The notes beneath the pieces are model-generated. The model made no database searches. It saw only the letters and a program-made list of their open reading frames with translations, and was not told the DNA's origin. This document shows, in pieces, positions 8,560 through 17,383 of a stretch of DNA of 64,000 bases. The position numbers and the translations under genes were made by a program. Position 1 is the first letter of the stretch. Each line of letters starts with the position of its first letter. The DNA comes from Azophilus sp963663395 (GTDB taxonomy: Bacteria > Pseudomonadota > Gammaproteobacteria > Pseudomonadales > Azotimanducaceae). Location: positions 744,001-808,000 of the forward strand of contig OY760226.1 in assembly GCA_963663395.1 (NCBI GenBank), in the 5' to 3' direction.

Positions 8560-9643
8560 GGAGAGTGCCGTCGGTCGGGTCCAACGGTTCCATGAAGTAA
8601 CACAGGCAATCCTGCCGGACGACGTTCGGATCGGTCGTGTACATGGCGGGCACGACCGAGTGCCTGAGGGCGATGCGTCCGCCGCGCACTTCGAAGAAAT
8701 CTCCAGTGACCATCCGGTGGTCGTTGTCGAGAACCTCCGGGGTCTGGCCGTCCGCGGTCACCCCGAATAATGTCCCGGCCGGCAGCCTGGCGAAGTTGGA
8801 TGCCTCGATGGCATCGTCGAGCACGAGGTCGAGATCGTTCGTTGGGCCCGGAGGCGCCACGTCGGTTTCGGAGGCATCGGCGCGCCGAAGCCAGTCGGCC
8901 GTGACCGAAGTCGATTCCCGATTGGTGAAGGCGAAGCGCGTGCCATCCCGCAGATGTACCCGTGCAAGGGTGCGATACAGTTGCGTATTTCCCCCCGGGG
9001 CCGCGGGAATACCGTCGGATTGCAGCAGGCCGCGCAGGTACTCGTAGCCGCGGCGGGCAGCCTCCTTGTCGGAAACCGGGCCCAGTTCCAGCGTAATGTT
9101 GGGTGTGTGTGGGCTGAAGGCCCGAGTCAGCACCGTGGCGGGTTCTTCGATGTAGACGGCGGTGTCCCCGAAAAGGGCAGCCAGGCCCCGGCTCCCGGCA
9201 GAGAAGTCGGTCAGCACGGAGTAGTGCGGGTTCCTGCCGGTGTTGTTGTGCAGGTCGACGACCGCGAGGAGGGAAACCTTCGCCACGTGGCAAAGGACTT
9301 CCCGCGCGATGCCTGTCGGCTTGCGCCACATGCGGTTGAAGTCCTGTTGTCCGGGCAGGGTGCGCAGGCCGCTGGCTGCCGCTTCGACATTGCCGACGAG
9401 AATCAGGAGATCGCGGGGCGGGGCGGGAAAGTCGCGCAACAGCCTCCGTACGGCGTACCAGCCGCTGGTTTCGTTGCCGTGCAGCAAGACGCTTACGAAC
9501 AGCGCCCCGCGATGCGTTGGCGATCCTTCCGGGCCGGATCGCAGGTGCAGGAGCGTCGGTCCTCCGAGCAGCCCCAACAATTCTTGCGGCCCGGCGTCCA
9601 GCAACCTGGGCGGAATGGCCTGGAATCGATTGAGCGCCGTCAC
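8543..9643 (-). CDS. M14-family aspartoacylase/succinylglutamate desuccinylase-like zinc hydrolase
   Basis: A 366-residue protein with the zinc-binding LHGNETSGW (His-x2-Glu) and later VDLHNNTGRNPHY (third ligand His), as in AstE/ASPA. Catalysis would be hydrolysis of an N-acyl amino acid or similar amide. The C-terminal beta domain includes GDFFEVRGGRIALR. Start is GTG at 9643, overlapping the TGA of the GCS2-type ligase gene (GTGA), and its 3' end overlaps the transporter. No arginine-succinyltransferase genes are near, so this is unlikely to be AstE proper. Confidence 0.82.
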   Translation of the reverse strand: MTALNRFQAIPPRLLDAGPQELLGLLGGPTLLHLRSGPEGSPTHRGALFVSVLLHGNETSGWYAVRRLLRDFPAPPRDLLILVGNVEAAASGLRTLPGQQDFNRMWRKPTGIAREVLCHVAKVSLLAVVDLHNNTGRNPHYSVLTDFSAGSRGLAALFGDTAVYIEEPATVLTRAFSPHTPNITLELGPVSDKEAARRGYEYLRGLLQSDGIPAAPGGNTQLYRTLARVHLRDGTRFAFTNRESTSVTADWLRRADASETDVAPPGPTNDLDLVLDDAIEASNFARLPAGTLFGVTADGQTPEVLDNDHRMVTGDFFEVRGGRIALRHSVVPAMYTTDPNVVRQDCLCYFMEPLDPTDGTLRGTAI

Positions 9644-11052
9644 AGCGGCCAGGTGTGCACGGGCTCCCCGCTCTCCTGCATGCGGGCGTAGTCCAGGACG
9701 AGGTCGTTGGCGCGCATGCCGTTGTGTGTCACCCAGCGTTTCTGCCAGGCGGCGCCGTTCTGCGTGGATTCCACCCGAGCCTCGACGATGCCCAGGTAGC
9801 CGTCGATTTCCTGATCGGGAATGGCGTAGCCGGCAAGACCCCGGCGGGCCGTCGGCAGCAGTTCTTCGAGCAGCAGTTCGCGAATCCCGACCTCGCCGCC
9901 GTTCCAGCCGATGCGGGCGCCGAGCCCGTAACGTGCGGCGTTGTAGAAGTTGTCCCTGGCCGTCTCGAAAGTCATGCATGCTTCCGCCGGCTCGTCTTCC
10001 AGGCCGAAGCCCCGAACCAGTCCGAAAAAGAACGCCGCATTGGCCACGCAGTCCTTGACGGTGGGGCCCGCGGGCACCACCCGGTGCTCGATGCGTAGAT
10101 GTACCTGTCCGTCGTGATCGAAACCGATCAGCGGCCGGTTCCAGCGCCAGATGGTGCCGTTGTGAAAGCGTACGTGGGAGTACTCGTTCGGAGAACTGTC
10201 GCTGACATAAGGGAGCAGGATGGGGTGTTGCTGCTGGTTTTCCAGGAAAACTTCCAGCATGGATTGCTCGGCGAACCCGGTACCGAAACCGACCCGCTTC
10301 GGGTAGTGGGCGCCCACATCCACAGCCTGCTCGAAGAGCGGTATGCGCGTCTCGTCCCACAGCATCCGGCCGAACAGGGTCGGCGAGTTGGCTGAGACGG
10401 CGACCATGGGGGCGGAAGCGACCATGGTCGCGTTGAAATCCCGCACCGCGTTCTCGGGCTTGCACTGCAGGTGAATCTGAAACGATGTCGCCGCGGCTTC
10501 CAGCATCACGTCGGGGTGCAGCATGTCCAGACCCGCTCCCCCCTCGATCTCGAGGTGCAGCGGCTTGCCGTCCCTGAGCGCCATCACCCGGTCGTTCAGT
10601 GCCTGGTAGCGCACCATCTTCGACATGTGATCCGAATTCAGCAGCGCTTCCCGGATGGTCGGCAGTATGCCGACGGTCACCAGGTGGCAGTCCATCTCCT
10701 TGGCCGTGGCCTGGCAGGCGCCCCAGGTTGCCGCCAGCTCGTCTTCCAGGCGGGAGAAGGTGCTGCCCGCCAGCGCGGTGGGGCTGCCGTTCAGTTCGAC
10801 GTTGAAGCTGGCCAGTTCCGGTACGACCAGCGGGTTGTCCAGCCGTTCGAGAAACTCGTGGTTCCTGGGCAGCGGGTCGCCCTGGCGGTCCACCAGCCAG
10901 GCTTCCAGTTCGAAACCGGCGATGTCCCCCCGCTCGCTGAAACGGGACGAGGCGAACTGCTCGGCCAGGAGTTTGGTCTCTTCGTCCAGGCGGAACCGGA
11001 AGACGCTGAAATCTTCTGCGTTGAAGTGACGGCGGGGAATTTCGTCGCCCAC
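9640..11052 (-). CDS. GCS2-family carboxylate-amine ligase (YbdK-like glutamate-cysteine ligase)
   Basis: A 470-residue protein with the family features GFELEAWLVD (about residue 46), an LASFNVELNGSP segment corresponding to the Glu-x-Asn metal/ATP site, and HLEIEGGAGLD. The family forms a peptide-like bond between a glutamate-type carboxylate and an amine using ATP. Start is GTG at 11052. It is the first gene of a three-gene overlapping set with an amide hydrolase and a transporter. A dedicated class I GshA is encoded at 44316, so glutathione synthesis is probably not its main job. Confidence 0.85.
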   Translation of the reverse strand: MGDEIPRRHFNAEDFSVFRFRLDEETKLLAEQFASSRFSERGDIAGFELEAWLVDRQGDPLPRNHEFLERLDNPLVVPELASFNVELNGSPTALAGSTFSRLEDELAATWGACQATAKEMDCHLVTVGILPTIREALLNSDHMSKMVRYQALNDRVMALRDGKPLHLEIEGGAGLDMLHPDVMLEAAATSFQIHLQCKPENAVRDFNATMVASAPMVAVSANSPTLFGRMLWDETRIPLFEQAVDVGAHYPKRVGFGTGFAEQSMLEVFLENQQQHPILLPYVSDSSPNEYSHVRFHNGTIWRWNRPLIGFDHDGQVHLRIEHRVVPAGPTVKDCVANAAFFFGLVRGFGLEDEPAEACMTFETARDNFYNAARYGLGARIGWNGGEVGIRELLLEELLPTARRGLAGYAIPDQEIDGYLGIVEARVESTQNGAAWQKRWVTHNGMRANDLVLDYARMQESGEPVHTWPL

Positions 11053-11177
11053 GGTGCCTCCCTCTCCCGTTCAGTAGCTGCGAACGGCGCGGTGCGCGCC
11101 TGGCGCCAGGAAAAACGGCCAGGGGGTGCAGGCTTGGCTCAAGCGAACACCCTTGTCAGCGACCAGGACATTCAGCG

Positions 11178-12359
11178 TCAGTCCGGGAGTCCCAGCACGC
11201 GCTTGGCGATGATGTTGCGCTGAATCTCGTTGCTGCCGCTGTAGATGGTCACCGCGCGATAGTGGAGCCAGAGGCGCGTCATCTGCCGTTCCTCCGCGGT
11301 AGCCGTCTGCAGGTCCGTGCTGAACCCCCGGGTGCCGCGCATCCGTGTCGTCAGGTCGTAGAACTCCTGCTGCAGTTCGCTGCCGTAGAGCTTGAAGATG
11401 GAGGACACGGGACCCGGCGTGCCACCTTCGGACTCCTCCACCGCGCGCCGCTGCGCCAGCCGGAAAGCGTGCCGGTTCATTTCGTGGGCGGCCACTGTCG
11501 ACCGCCAGGTGGGGTCGGCGATTCTGCCTTCATCATCGCCCAGGCAGGATTTCGCCTCTTGGGCCAGGCCGGCCTCTGCGACCCCCCCACTGCCGCCCGC
11601 CACCAGTTCGGCCAACCCCGAGCGCTCGTGCTGCAGCAGGCGCTTGCCGACGGTCCAGCCCTTGTTCAACTCGCCGATCAGGTCGCCCTTGGCCGCTATG
11701 GCGTTGTCAAAGAACGTCGCGTTGAACGGCGATTCACCGTTGATCATGCGGATGGGCTCGACGGTGACGCCGGGCTGGTCCATGGGCAGCAGCAGGAAAC
11801 TGATGCCCTGGTGCTTGGGGACATCCGGGTCGGTGCGCACCAGGATGAACATCCAGTCCGCAATCTGGGCGCCGCTCGTCCAGATCTTCTGGCCGTTGAT
11901 GACGAAGTGGTCGCCCCGGTCCTCCGCGCGGGTGCTGAGGCCGGCGAGGTCGCTGCCTGCCCCCGGCTCGCTGTAGCCCTGGCACCAGGCCACTTCGGCC
12001 CGGGTAATGCGCGGAATGTGGGTCTGTTTCTGTTCTTCGGTGCCGAACTCAAGCACGGTCGGGCCGAGCATGCTTATCCCGAAACCCCCCAGCGGCGGCC
12101 GCGCCCCGATTCGCTGCATCTCCTCGACGAGGATGGTGAACTCCAGCTTGTTCAGTCCGCCGCCGCCGTACTCCGTCGGCCAGTTGGGCGCGGTCCAGCC
12201 TTTCTCGATCATCCGGTCGAGCCAGACGCGGGTGTCCCGGTCGGTGATCTCGACCTTGGTGCTGCCGGTGGGGATGGGCCCCGGACCCCGGGTGCCGGGA
12301 GGGCAGTTGGCCGTGAGCCAGGCTCGGGTTTCCGCCCGGAATTCAGCGAGTTCCGTCAA
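11178..12359 (-). CDS. Acyl-CoA dehydrogenase
   Basis: A 393-residue flavoenzyme of the acyl-CoA dehydrogenase fold, catalysing alpha,beta-desaturation of an acyl-CoA. The N-terminal helical domain has WPTEYGGGGL, the central flavin site has CQGYSEPGAGSDLA and KIWTSGAQIADW, and the C-terminal helix has YSGSNEIQRN near the end. Chosen start is TTG at 12359 with GGAAGGAAACA just upstream. Electrons would go to ETF. The C-terminal SNEIQRNIIAKRVLG resembles enzymes acting on branched, aryl or steroid side-chain CoAs, but substrate cannot be set from sequence alone. Confidence 0.9.
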   Translation of the reverse strand: MTELAEFRAETRAWLTANCPPGTRGPGPIPTGSTKVEITDRDTRVWLDRMIEKGWTAPNWPTEYGGGGLNKLEFTILVEEMQRIGARPPLGGFGISMLGPTVLEFGTEEQKQTHIPRITRAEVAWCQGYSEPGAGSDLAGLSTRAEDRGDHFVINGQKIWTSGAQIADWMFILVRTDPDVPKHQGISFLLLPMDQPGVTVEPIRMINGESPFNATFFDNAIAAKGDLIGELNKGWTVGKRLLQHERSGLAELVAGGSGGVAEAGLAQEAKSCLGDDEGRIADPTWRSTVAAHEMNRHAFRLAQRRAVEESEGGTPGPVSSIFKLYGSELQQEFYDLTTRMRGTRGFSTDLQTATAEERQMTRLWLHYRAVTIYSGSNEIQRNIIAKRVLGLPD

Positions 12360-12463
12360 TGTTTCCTTCCCCGGTGTTCGCCCGTTGGTAGGGCGACACC
12401 GCTTTTTAGCACGATTGGCGGCGTGACGCATTGCCCGGGAATCGCGCGTGCCGACAAGGCCCC

Positions 12464-12491
12464 GTCCCCGGTTAACCGGGAAACCGGGGAC
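12464..12491 (-). terminator. GC-rich hairpin downstream of the APC permease gene
   Basis: GTCCCCGGTT (12464-12473) pairs perfectly with AACCGGGGAC (12482-12491), leaving an 8-nt loop. It lies 25 bp past the stop of the minus-strand permease gene and before the acyl-CoA dehydrogenase start. There is no U-tract, so it may be a weak terminator or a transcript-stabilising stem. Confidence 0.4.
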
Positions 12492-12515
12492 CAGGAGCGG
12501 ACAGTGTTCAACAAC

Positions 12516-13823
12516 TCAATGTCCGTCCCGCCCGAACACGCGCGTCAACCCGTAGAACGCAGCGCCGGCACCCACCAGCGCGAGGCCGGTCAGGGCTTCG
12601 TGGGGGCGTTCCATGAGAATGTAAGCCAAGGTCCAACCGGTGATGGCCAGGTAAACCAGCGCCGGCAGCGGATAGGCGGTGAGCCGGTAGGGCCTCGGCA
12701 GTTCAGGGCGCCTGATGCGCAGCACGAAGAGGCCAAGAACGGTCAGGAAGGTGCTCAGACCCAGCGTGAATCCCGCGAACACCAGAATCGACTCGAAAGA
12801 TGCGGTCCAGATAAAGGCTAGCGCCAGTGCGGACTGGGTGGCGACGGCAACCGACGGCAGGCCGTGGGAATTGGTTCGGGCCAGCACGCGGAACGCACGG
12901 AAGTCTTCGCCGATCACCTGCAGCACCCGGGGGCCCGCCATGATCATCGCGCTGGCCGTGGACACCAGCAGCAGGGCCAGCGCCACACCCATGACGGCAG
13001 CGCCGTGACTGCCGAATACGTGCCGCGCCGCCACATAGCCCACCTCGAGTTCGCCCGCCATGGCGTCGATGGGCGCCGCGTAGAGAAAAGTGAAATTCAG
13101 CAGCACGTAGGCGAGCGCCACAGCGGCGGTACCCGATGTCAGCACGACAGGCAGGACGCGCTGGGGTTCGCGCAACTCGCTGGACAGATAGGTAACGGCA
13201 TTCCAGCCGGTGTAGGCATAGCTGACGTAGATCAGCGCCACGGCGAAGGCGCCGCTGATGAGCAAGGCGCTGTCGCCGCTTGCCGGGAGGAAGGAGACCG
13301 GCTGGCCGTCACCGGCCTTCCAGAGAACAACCAGGCAGAAAACGGCGATGAAGGCGACCTTCAGCCCGGTGAACCACCGCTGCACGCCGCCGCTGCCCCT
13401 CCTGGTGCTCATGTGTACGAACGTGAGGCCGATGACGAGAAGGGTGGCGCAGGGCACCGGGGAAAGTGAGGGGAACACCGAGGACAGGTAGGTGCCGAAG
13501 GTGATGGCTGCGAGCGCCGTCGGCGCGGCAAATCCGATGGTGGCGGAGATCCATCCGGATACGAACCCCACGCCGGGATGAAAGATCCTGCCGAGGAAGT
13601 TGTATTCGCCCCCGGAGCGGGGCAGGGCCGCGCCCAGCTCGGCGTAGCAGAGCGCGCCGCACAGCGCCGCCACGCCCCCGACGGCCCACAGCATCAGGAT
13701 GACGAAGCCGGACTGAATCTCCAGAAGCTGAAAGCCGAGACTGGTGAAAACGCCCGTCCCGATCATGTTGGCGACCACCACCGCGACGGCGGTTGCCGGA
13801 CTGAACCTTGACTCGGGGGCCAC
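12516..13823 (-). CDS. APC-superfamily amino acid permease
   Basis: A 435-residue inner-membrane protein with about 12 hydrophobic segments. Helix 1 has the APC substrate-binding signature ANMIGTGVFTSLG (residues 18-30), and helix 2 leads into CYAELGAALPRSGGEYNFLG. Helix 6 region has YVSYAYTGWNAVTYLSSELR. This fits the amino acid/polyamine/organocation family of proton-coupled or exchange transporters. Start is GTG at 13823. Substrate unknown. Confidence 0.88.
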   Translation of the reverse strand: MAPESRFSPATAVAVVVANMIGTGVFTSLGFQLLEIQSGFVILMLWAVGGVAALCGALCYAELGAALPRSGGEYNFLGRIFHPGVGFVSGWISATIGFAAPTALAAITFGTYLSSVFPSLSPVPCATLLVIGLTFVHMSTRRGSGGVQRWFTGLKVAFIAVFCLVVLWKAGDGQPVSFLPASGDSALLISGAFAVALIYVSYAYTGWNAVTYLSSELREPQRVLPVVLTSGTAAVALAYVLLNFTFLYAAPIDAMAGELEVGYVAARHVFGSHGAAVMGVALALLLVSTASAMIMAGPRVLQVIGEDFRAFRVLARTNSHGLPSVAVATQSALALAFIWTASFESILVFAGFTLGLSTFLTVLGLFVLRIRRPELPRPYRLTAYPLPALVYLAITGWTLAYILMERPHEALTGLALVGAGAAFYGLTRVFGRDGH

Positions 13824-13881
13824 TCAGGTACGTGCTTTCCGGATGCGTTGCATCAGCGGCGAGTCGCTGTCTCCACATTCA

Positions 13882-15048
13882 TCAGTGTCGCAGTACCACG
13901 GGCATGCTGGCATGCCCGAACACCAGGTTGGCGCCCGTGCGAATCGCCGGCCCGGCGGATTCGATGCTGCTGTAGCGGGCGATCAGTTCTTCCCACAGGG
14001 CGCGCACCTGCAACTGGGCCAGGCGGAAGCCGATGCAGTGGTGCACGCCGGAGCCGAACGACAGCGGGCGCGGCCCATCGCGGTCGAGCACCAGTTTCTC
14101 GGCATCGGGAAAAACACGCTCGTCGCGATTTCCGGAAACGATCCACATCACCACTTTTTCGCCGGCGCGGATGGTCTTGCCGCCCACCTCGGCATCTTCC
14201 AGGGCAGTGCGCCGCATGTGGATCACCGGCGAGACGAATCGGATGATCTCGACAACGGCGCGGGCGGTCAGGGCGGGGTCGGCCTTTAGCGCCGCGAAGC
14301 TGCCGGGTTGTTCGATCATTGCCTTCAGGCCGCCGGCGATGGAGGCGCGCGTCGTGTCGTTTGCGCCCACCACCAGCAGCTTCAGGTGGCTGAGAAAGGT
14401 CTCGTCGGAAAGCGTCTGGGAGTCGGGGCCATGCACCAGGTGCGAGATGAGATCGAATTCCCGCGGCCGAAGGCGGCTCTCGTCCAGCAGCCGGAGAAAA
14501 TAGGCGGAGAAGGACGGGCCGCGTTCGGCAGGCGCTGCATGGCCTTCGAGCCGCGCCATGATGTGCTGGGCCCACCGGAACATCTGGTCGCGGTTTTCCT
14601 CCGGTACGCCGAACGGGGTCGCAAGCATCTGCGAGGGCAACTGGTTGGCGACGCGGCCCACCCAGTCGAAGGGCTCGCCGACGGGCACGCTGTCCAGGAT
14701 GTCGCGAACGCGCCGGCGGATCTCGCTTTCCAGTTCGGCCAGGTTGCTGGTGGTGAACACGGGCGTGACCAGGGAGCGGTGCCGGCGATGTTCGGGAGGG
14801 TCCATGGCGATGAAGCTCGGTGACGCCTCCGGAGCGTAGTCGGCGATGAGGTTGCCGCCGTGCTCAAGGGCCGATGAGAAGACCCGGTAATTGCGGTCTA
14901 CGGCATCGATGTCGTCGTAGGTGGTGATCGACCAGTAGGGGCCGAAGCGGCTCTCGCCGCAGTAATGCACGGGGTCCTCGGCTCGCAAGCGCTTGAAGGC
15001 CGCCCGATAGCCGTCCGATTCAAACAGCGACGGATCGGAAACGTCCAT
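13882..15048 (-). CDS. Cytochrome P450 (bacterial soluble class)
   Basis: A 388-residue P450. The I-helix oxygen-activation motif appears as GANDTTR, with Asn where Gly/His/Glu is common before Asp. The heme-binding loop is FGSGVHHCIG with the thiolate Cys, and the K-helix ExxR is EIIRF. DPPEHRRHR (residues about 82-90) is typical of the B-C loop in CYP families that hydroxylate terpenoid, steroid or fatty substrates. No ferredoxin or ferredoxin reductase is adjacent, so redox partners are elsewhere. It is divergent from the gene at 15244. Confidence 0.92.
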   Translation of the reverse strand: MDVSDPSLFESDGYRAAFKRLRAEDPVHYCGESRFGPYWSITTYDDIDAVDRNYRVFSSALEHGGNLIADYAPEASPSFIAMDPPEHRRHRSLVTPVFTTSNLAELESEIRRRVRDILDSVPVGEPFDWVGRVANQLPSQMLATPFGVPEENRDQMFRWAQHIMARLEGHAAPAERGPSFSAYFLRLLDESRLRPREFDLISHLVHGPDSQTLSDETFLSHLKLLVVGANDTTRASIAGGLKAMIEQPGSFAALKADPALTARAVVEIIRFVSPVIHMRRTALEDAEVGGKTIRAGEKVVMWIVSGNRDERVFPDAEKLVLDRDGPRPLSFGSGVHHCIGFRLAQLQVRALWEELIARYSSIESAGPAIRTGANLVFGHASMPVVLRH

Positions 15049-15185
15049 CTGTGCCTGCGGCCATTTTCAGATCTCCCATGACGACAACATCGGAGGTGTG
15101 CCGCGCAGTTGCGCCGGTTGACGATTGTATACCAACCGGTGCCCGGTGCGATGCGGGCCGGCTTCCTGAAATGCCATGCCTGTGT

Positions 15186-15200
15186 CACGTAAACGTAACC
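15186..15200. promoter_or_regulatory. Possible regulator site: direct ACGT(A/T)A half-repeats
   Basis: The sequence CACGTAAACGTAACC lies in the 195-bp divergent region between the P450 and the small secreted protein gene. Tandem ACGTAA steps resemble sites described for MerR-family LiuR-type regulators of acyl-CoA catabolism in Gammaproteobacteria, but a match to the true matrix could not be tested. Spacing to either start is compatible with a promoter operator. Confidence 0.2.
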
Positions 15201-15243
15201 TTCCATTCATACACTGGCTATCGCCTGCAATTGGAGCATTGCA

Positions 15244-15558
15244 TTGCCCGTCGTCCAGCGCCTGCTGCCATTAGTCTTCGGATGTGCCCTGTCGGTCTCC
15301 GTCTCGTCGCTTGCGCACGCCGGCGATGTCGCGCCATCCCCAACGGGGGAGACGCCGCAAAGTGCCGGTTCCGTTTCAGACTCCCAACGGGGAAACATCT
15401 GTTTCGGCGGCCTCGATGACGGCAAACTCATCCCCAACGACGACCGCATCGACAACCCCTTCAGGCAGACAACCCTGCTCGGCTGCTCGGTTGAAGGCGG
15501 CGAACCGGTCTTTCTCCCGGACCTGAAGCCCGCGATCCCGAACGGCGTTCTCGCCTGA
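15244..15558 (+). CDS. Small secreted protein, unknown function
   Basis: A 104-residue protein with a clear signal peptide (hydrophobic LLPLVFGCALSVSVSSLA, cleavage likely after AHA). The mature part has two cysteines (NICFGG and LLGCSV) that could form a disulfide, and is rich in Asp/Pro/Gly. The likely start is TTG at 15244, which is unusual, although no in-frame ATG exists further in. It precedes the FixH-like and MauG-like genes on the same strand, about 80 bp away. No family was recognised. Confidence 0.6.
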   Translation: MPVVQRLLPLVFGCALSVSVSSLAHAGDVAPSPTGETPQSAGSVSDSQRGNICFGGLDDGKLIPNDDRIDNPFRQTTLLGCSVEGGEPVFLPDLKPAIPNGVLA

Positions 15559-15640
15559 GGCATTGATTCCCCGCGAATAGGCACCTGCCCCGTGCGGGTC
15601 GCTCATCCAACCGGATTGTTCGTGATAGCCTCGCAGACCC

Positions 15641-16072
15641 GTGAAGAGTCTCCAATCCATGCGCTTGAATGCCTGCCTGTATGTCTTTCTGCTGCTCACA
15701 CCGGCGGTGCTTGCAGAGGAGGCGTTGCCCGTTCCGGATCCGGCGACCGCCCGGTCGACCGACCTGGGACGCTATCGCATCGCTATTGCCAGCGCGTTGC
15801 AGCCGCTGGCCATCAACCGCATCCACGCCTGGGTAGTCCATGTGGCCGACGCCGATGGCAACTCCGTGGAGGACGCCGAGATTTCCGTTGCCGGCGGGAT
15901 GCCCACACATGATCACGGGCTTCCGACCGTCCCGCGCATGACCCGTAATCTGGGAGGCGGTAACTACCTCGTCGAGGGGATGAGATTTCACATGGGGGGT
16001 GCCTGGGAGGTAAACCTTGCGGTTGCCGGGCCGGATGGCAAGGACTCCTTGACCATGCAATTGAACCTGTAG
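15641..16072 (+). CDS. FixH/YtkA-like periplasmic protein
   Basis: A 143-residue exported protein with an N-terminal hydrophobic signal (LNACLYVFLLLTPAVLAEE). The mature beta-sandwich contains HAWVVHVADADG, GGMPTHDHGLPTVPRM and YLVEGMRFHMGGAWEV, the arrangement seen in FixH/YtkA-like domains. His/Met clusters could bind copper or haem-associated metal. Start is GTG 15641 or ATG 15659; the latter gives a more compact signal peptide. It ends 6 bp before the MauG-like gene, so the two form an operon. Role inferred: accessory factor for the di-haem enzyme or metal handling. Confidence 0.65.
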   Translation: MKSLQSMRLNACLYVFLLLTPAVLAEEALPVPDPATARSTDLGRYRIAIASALQPLAINRIHAWVVHVADADGNSVEDAEISVAGGMPTHDHGLPTVPRMTRNLGGGNYLVEGMRFHMGGAWEVNLAVAGPDGKDSLTMQLNL

Positions 16073-16078
16073 CTTCCA

Positions 16079-17383
16079 GTGCCACCGGAAATCCTGCGCA
16101 ACACAGCTGCTTTCGTCATCATGGCCCTGGCGCTGGGAGCCACCTGGGCCTTGTTCCGCGCGCCGCTGCAGCAGGCCCCCTGGACAGCGGAAGAAATCAG
16201 AACCCTGCAATCGTTGTGGCTGGGTTCACTGCCAGGGCTTCCGGGAGAAACCGGCAACGCCGTCGCCGACGATCAGCGCGCTCAGCGGCTCGGCCATCGC
16301 CTGTTCTTCGACCCGCGGCTGAGCGCCAACGGCCAGGTTTCCTGTGCCACCTGTCACCTGCCGGCGAGACGATTTGCGGACGGGGTGACGGTGGCCGTCG
16401 GGCTGTCGGTGGGCGATTTCAATTCCATGAGCCTGGTCGGCGCCGCCTACAGCCCCTGGCTTTTCTGGGACGGGCGCAAGGACAGCCTCTGGTCGCAGGC
16501 GCTGAGCCCGCTGGAAAGCCCGCTGGAGCAAGGCGTTGCCCGGACATCGCTCGCCAGGCTGATTGCCGGGGACCCGGTTTACCGGGAGCAGTATGCGGAG
16601 CTGTTCGAACCCGTTCCGGACCTGTCCGACCGCGGCCGGTTTCCCGTAGGTGCGGGACCGAACGGCAATGCGGAATCCGAAGCGGGCTGGGCGAACATGG
16701 CACCGGAAGACCGGGAAACCGTCACTGCCGTCTTCGTCAATATCGGCAAGGCCATCGCCGCGTACCAACGGCTGCTGCTTCCCGGAGAAACGGATTTCGA
16801 CCGCTACGTGAAGGATATGGACTCCTCCGTGTCTTCCCCAGCCGGTCTCAGCCGCAGGGCGAGCGAGGGATTGCGTCTGTTCATCGGTAAGGCGCAGTGC
16901 CTCAACTGCCACAACGGCTCGTTGTTCACCAACCACGAGTTCCACAATACGGGCGTCCTGCCGCTCCTGGGCAGGCTTCCGGACAAGGGTCGGGTTTCCG
17001 GTGTCGAGCAGGTGCTGAACGACCCGTTCAATTGCCTCGGAACATACAGCGACGCGCCTCGGCGTGATTGCGCGGAGCTGCGTTTCGCCAGGACGGGCGC
17101 CGAATTGACCGGTGCGCGCAAGACGCCGTCACTGCGCAACCTGGGAGGCACCGGCCCCTTCATGCACGCGGGGCAGATCAGGTCGATCGCCGGAGTACTC
17201 GACCACTACAACCGTGCCCGCCCGGCCATCGTGGGGCACAACGAGGCGAAGCCGCTGAACCTGCTGCCTTACGAGTTGAAGAGGCTGGAGGCATTCCTGC
17301 TTGCGCTGGACGGCCCCATGGCGGTCGCGCCGGAATGGCTGGCGCCGCCCGCCGACTACTCGACGATATCGCCCACCTTCTGA
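16079..17383 (+). CDS. Di-haem cytochrome c peroxidase / MauG-family protein
   Basis: A 434-residue exported protein with an N-terminal hydrophobic anchor (AFVIMALALGATWALF) and two c-type haem motifs: CATCH (about residue 92) and CLNCH (about residue 276). This is the cytochrome c peroxidase/MauG arrangement, acting in the periplasm on hydrogen peroxide or in protein maturation. KTPSLRNLGGTGPFMHAG is the conserved segment near the second haem. Start is GTG at 16079. Its 3' end overlaps the convergent CBS gene by 28 bp. Which of peroxidase or MauG-like maturase applies cannot be decided here. Confidence 0.85.
   Translation: MPPEILRNTAAFVIMALALGATWALFRAPLQQAPWTAEEIRTLQSLWLGSLPGLPGETGNAVADDQRAQRLGHRLFFDPRLSANGQVSCATCHLPARRFADGVTVAVGLSVGDFNSMSLVGAAYSPWLFWDGRKDSLWSQALSPLESPLEQGVARTSLARLIAGDPVYREQYAELFEPVPDLSDRGRFPVGAGPNGNAESEAGWANMAPEDRETVTAVFVNIGKAIAAYQRLLLPGETDFDRYVKDMDSSVSSPAGLSRRASEGLRLFIGKAQCLNCHNGSLFTNHEFHNTGVLPLLGRLPDKGRVSGVEQVLNDPFNCLGTYSDAPRRDCAELRFARTGAELTGARKTPSLRNLGGTGPFMHAGQIRSIAGVLDHYNRARPAIVGHNEAKPLNLLPYELKRLEAFLLALDGPMAVAPEWLAPPADYSTISPTF

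Noticed and set aside
15118..15140. Sigma-70 promoter TTGACG with TATACC
   Set aside because: The TATACC lies only a few bases after TTGACG; no -10 element at 16-18 bp spacing.
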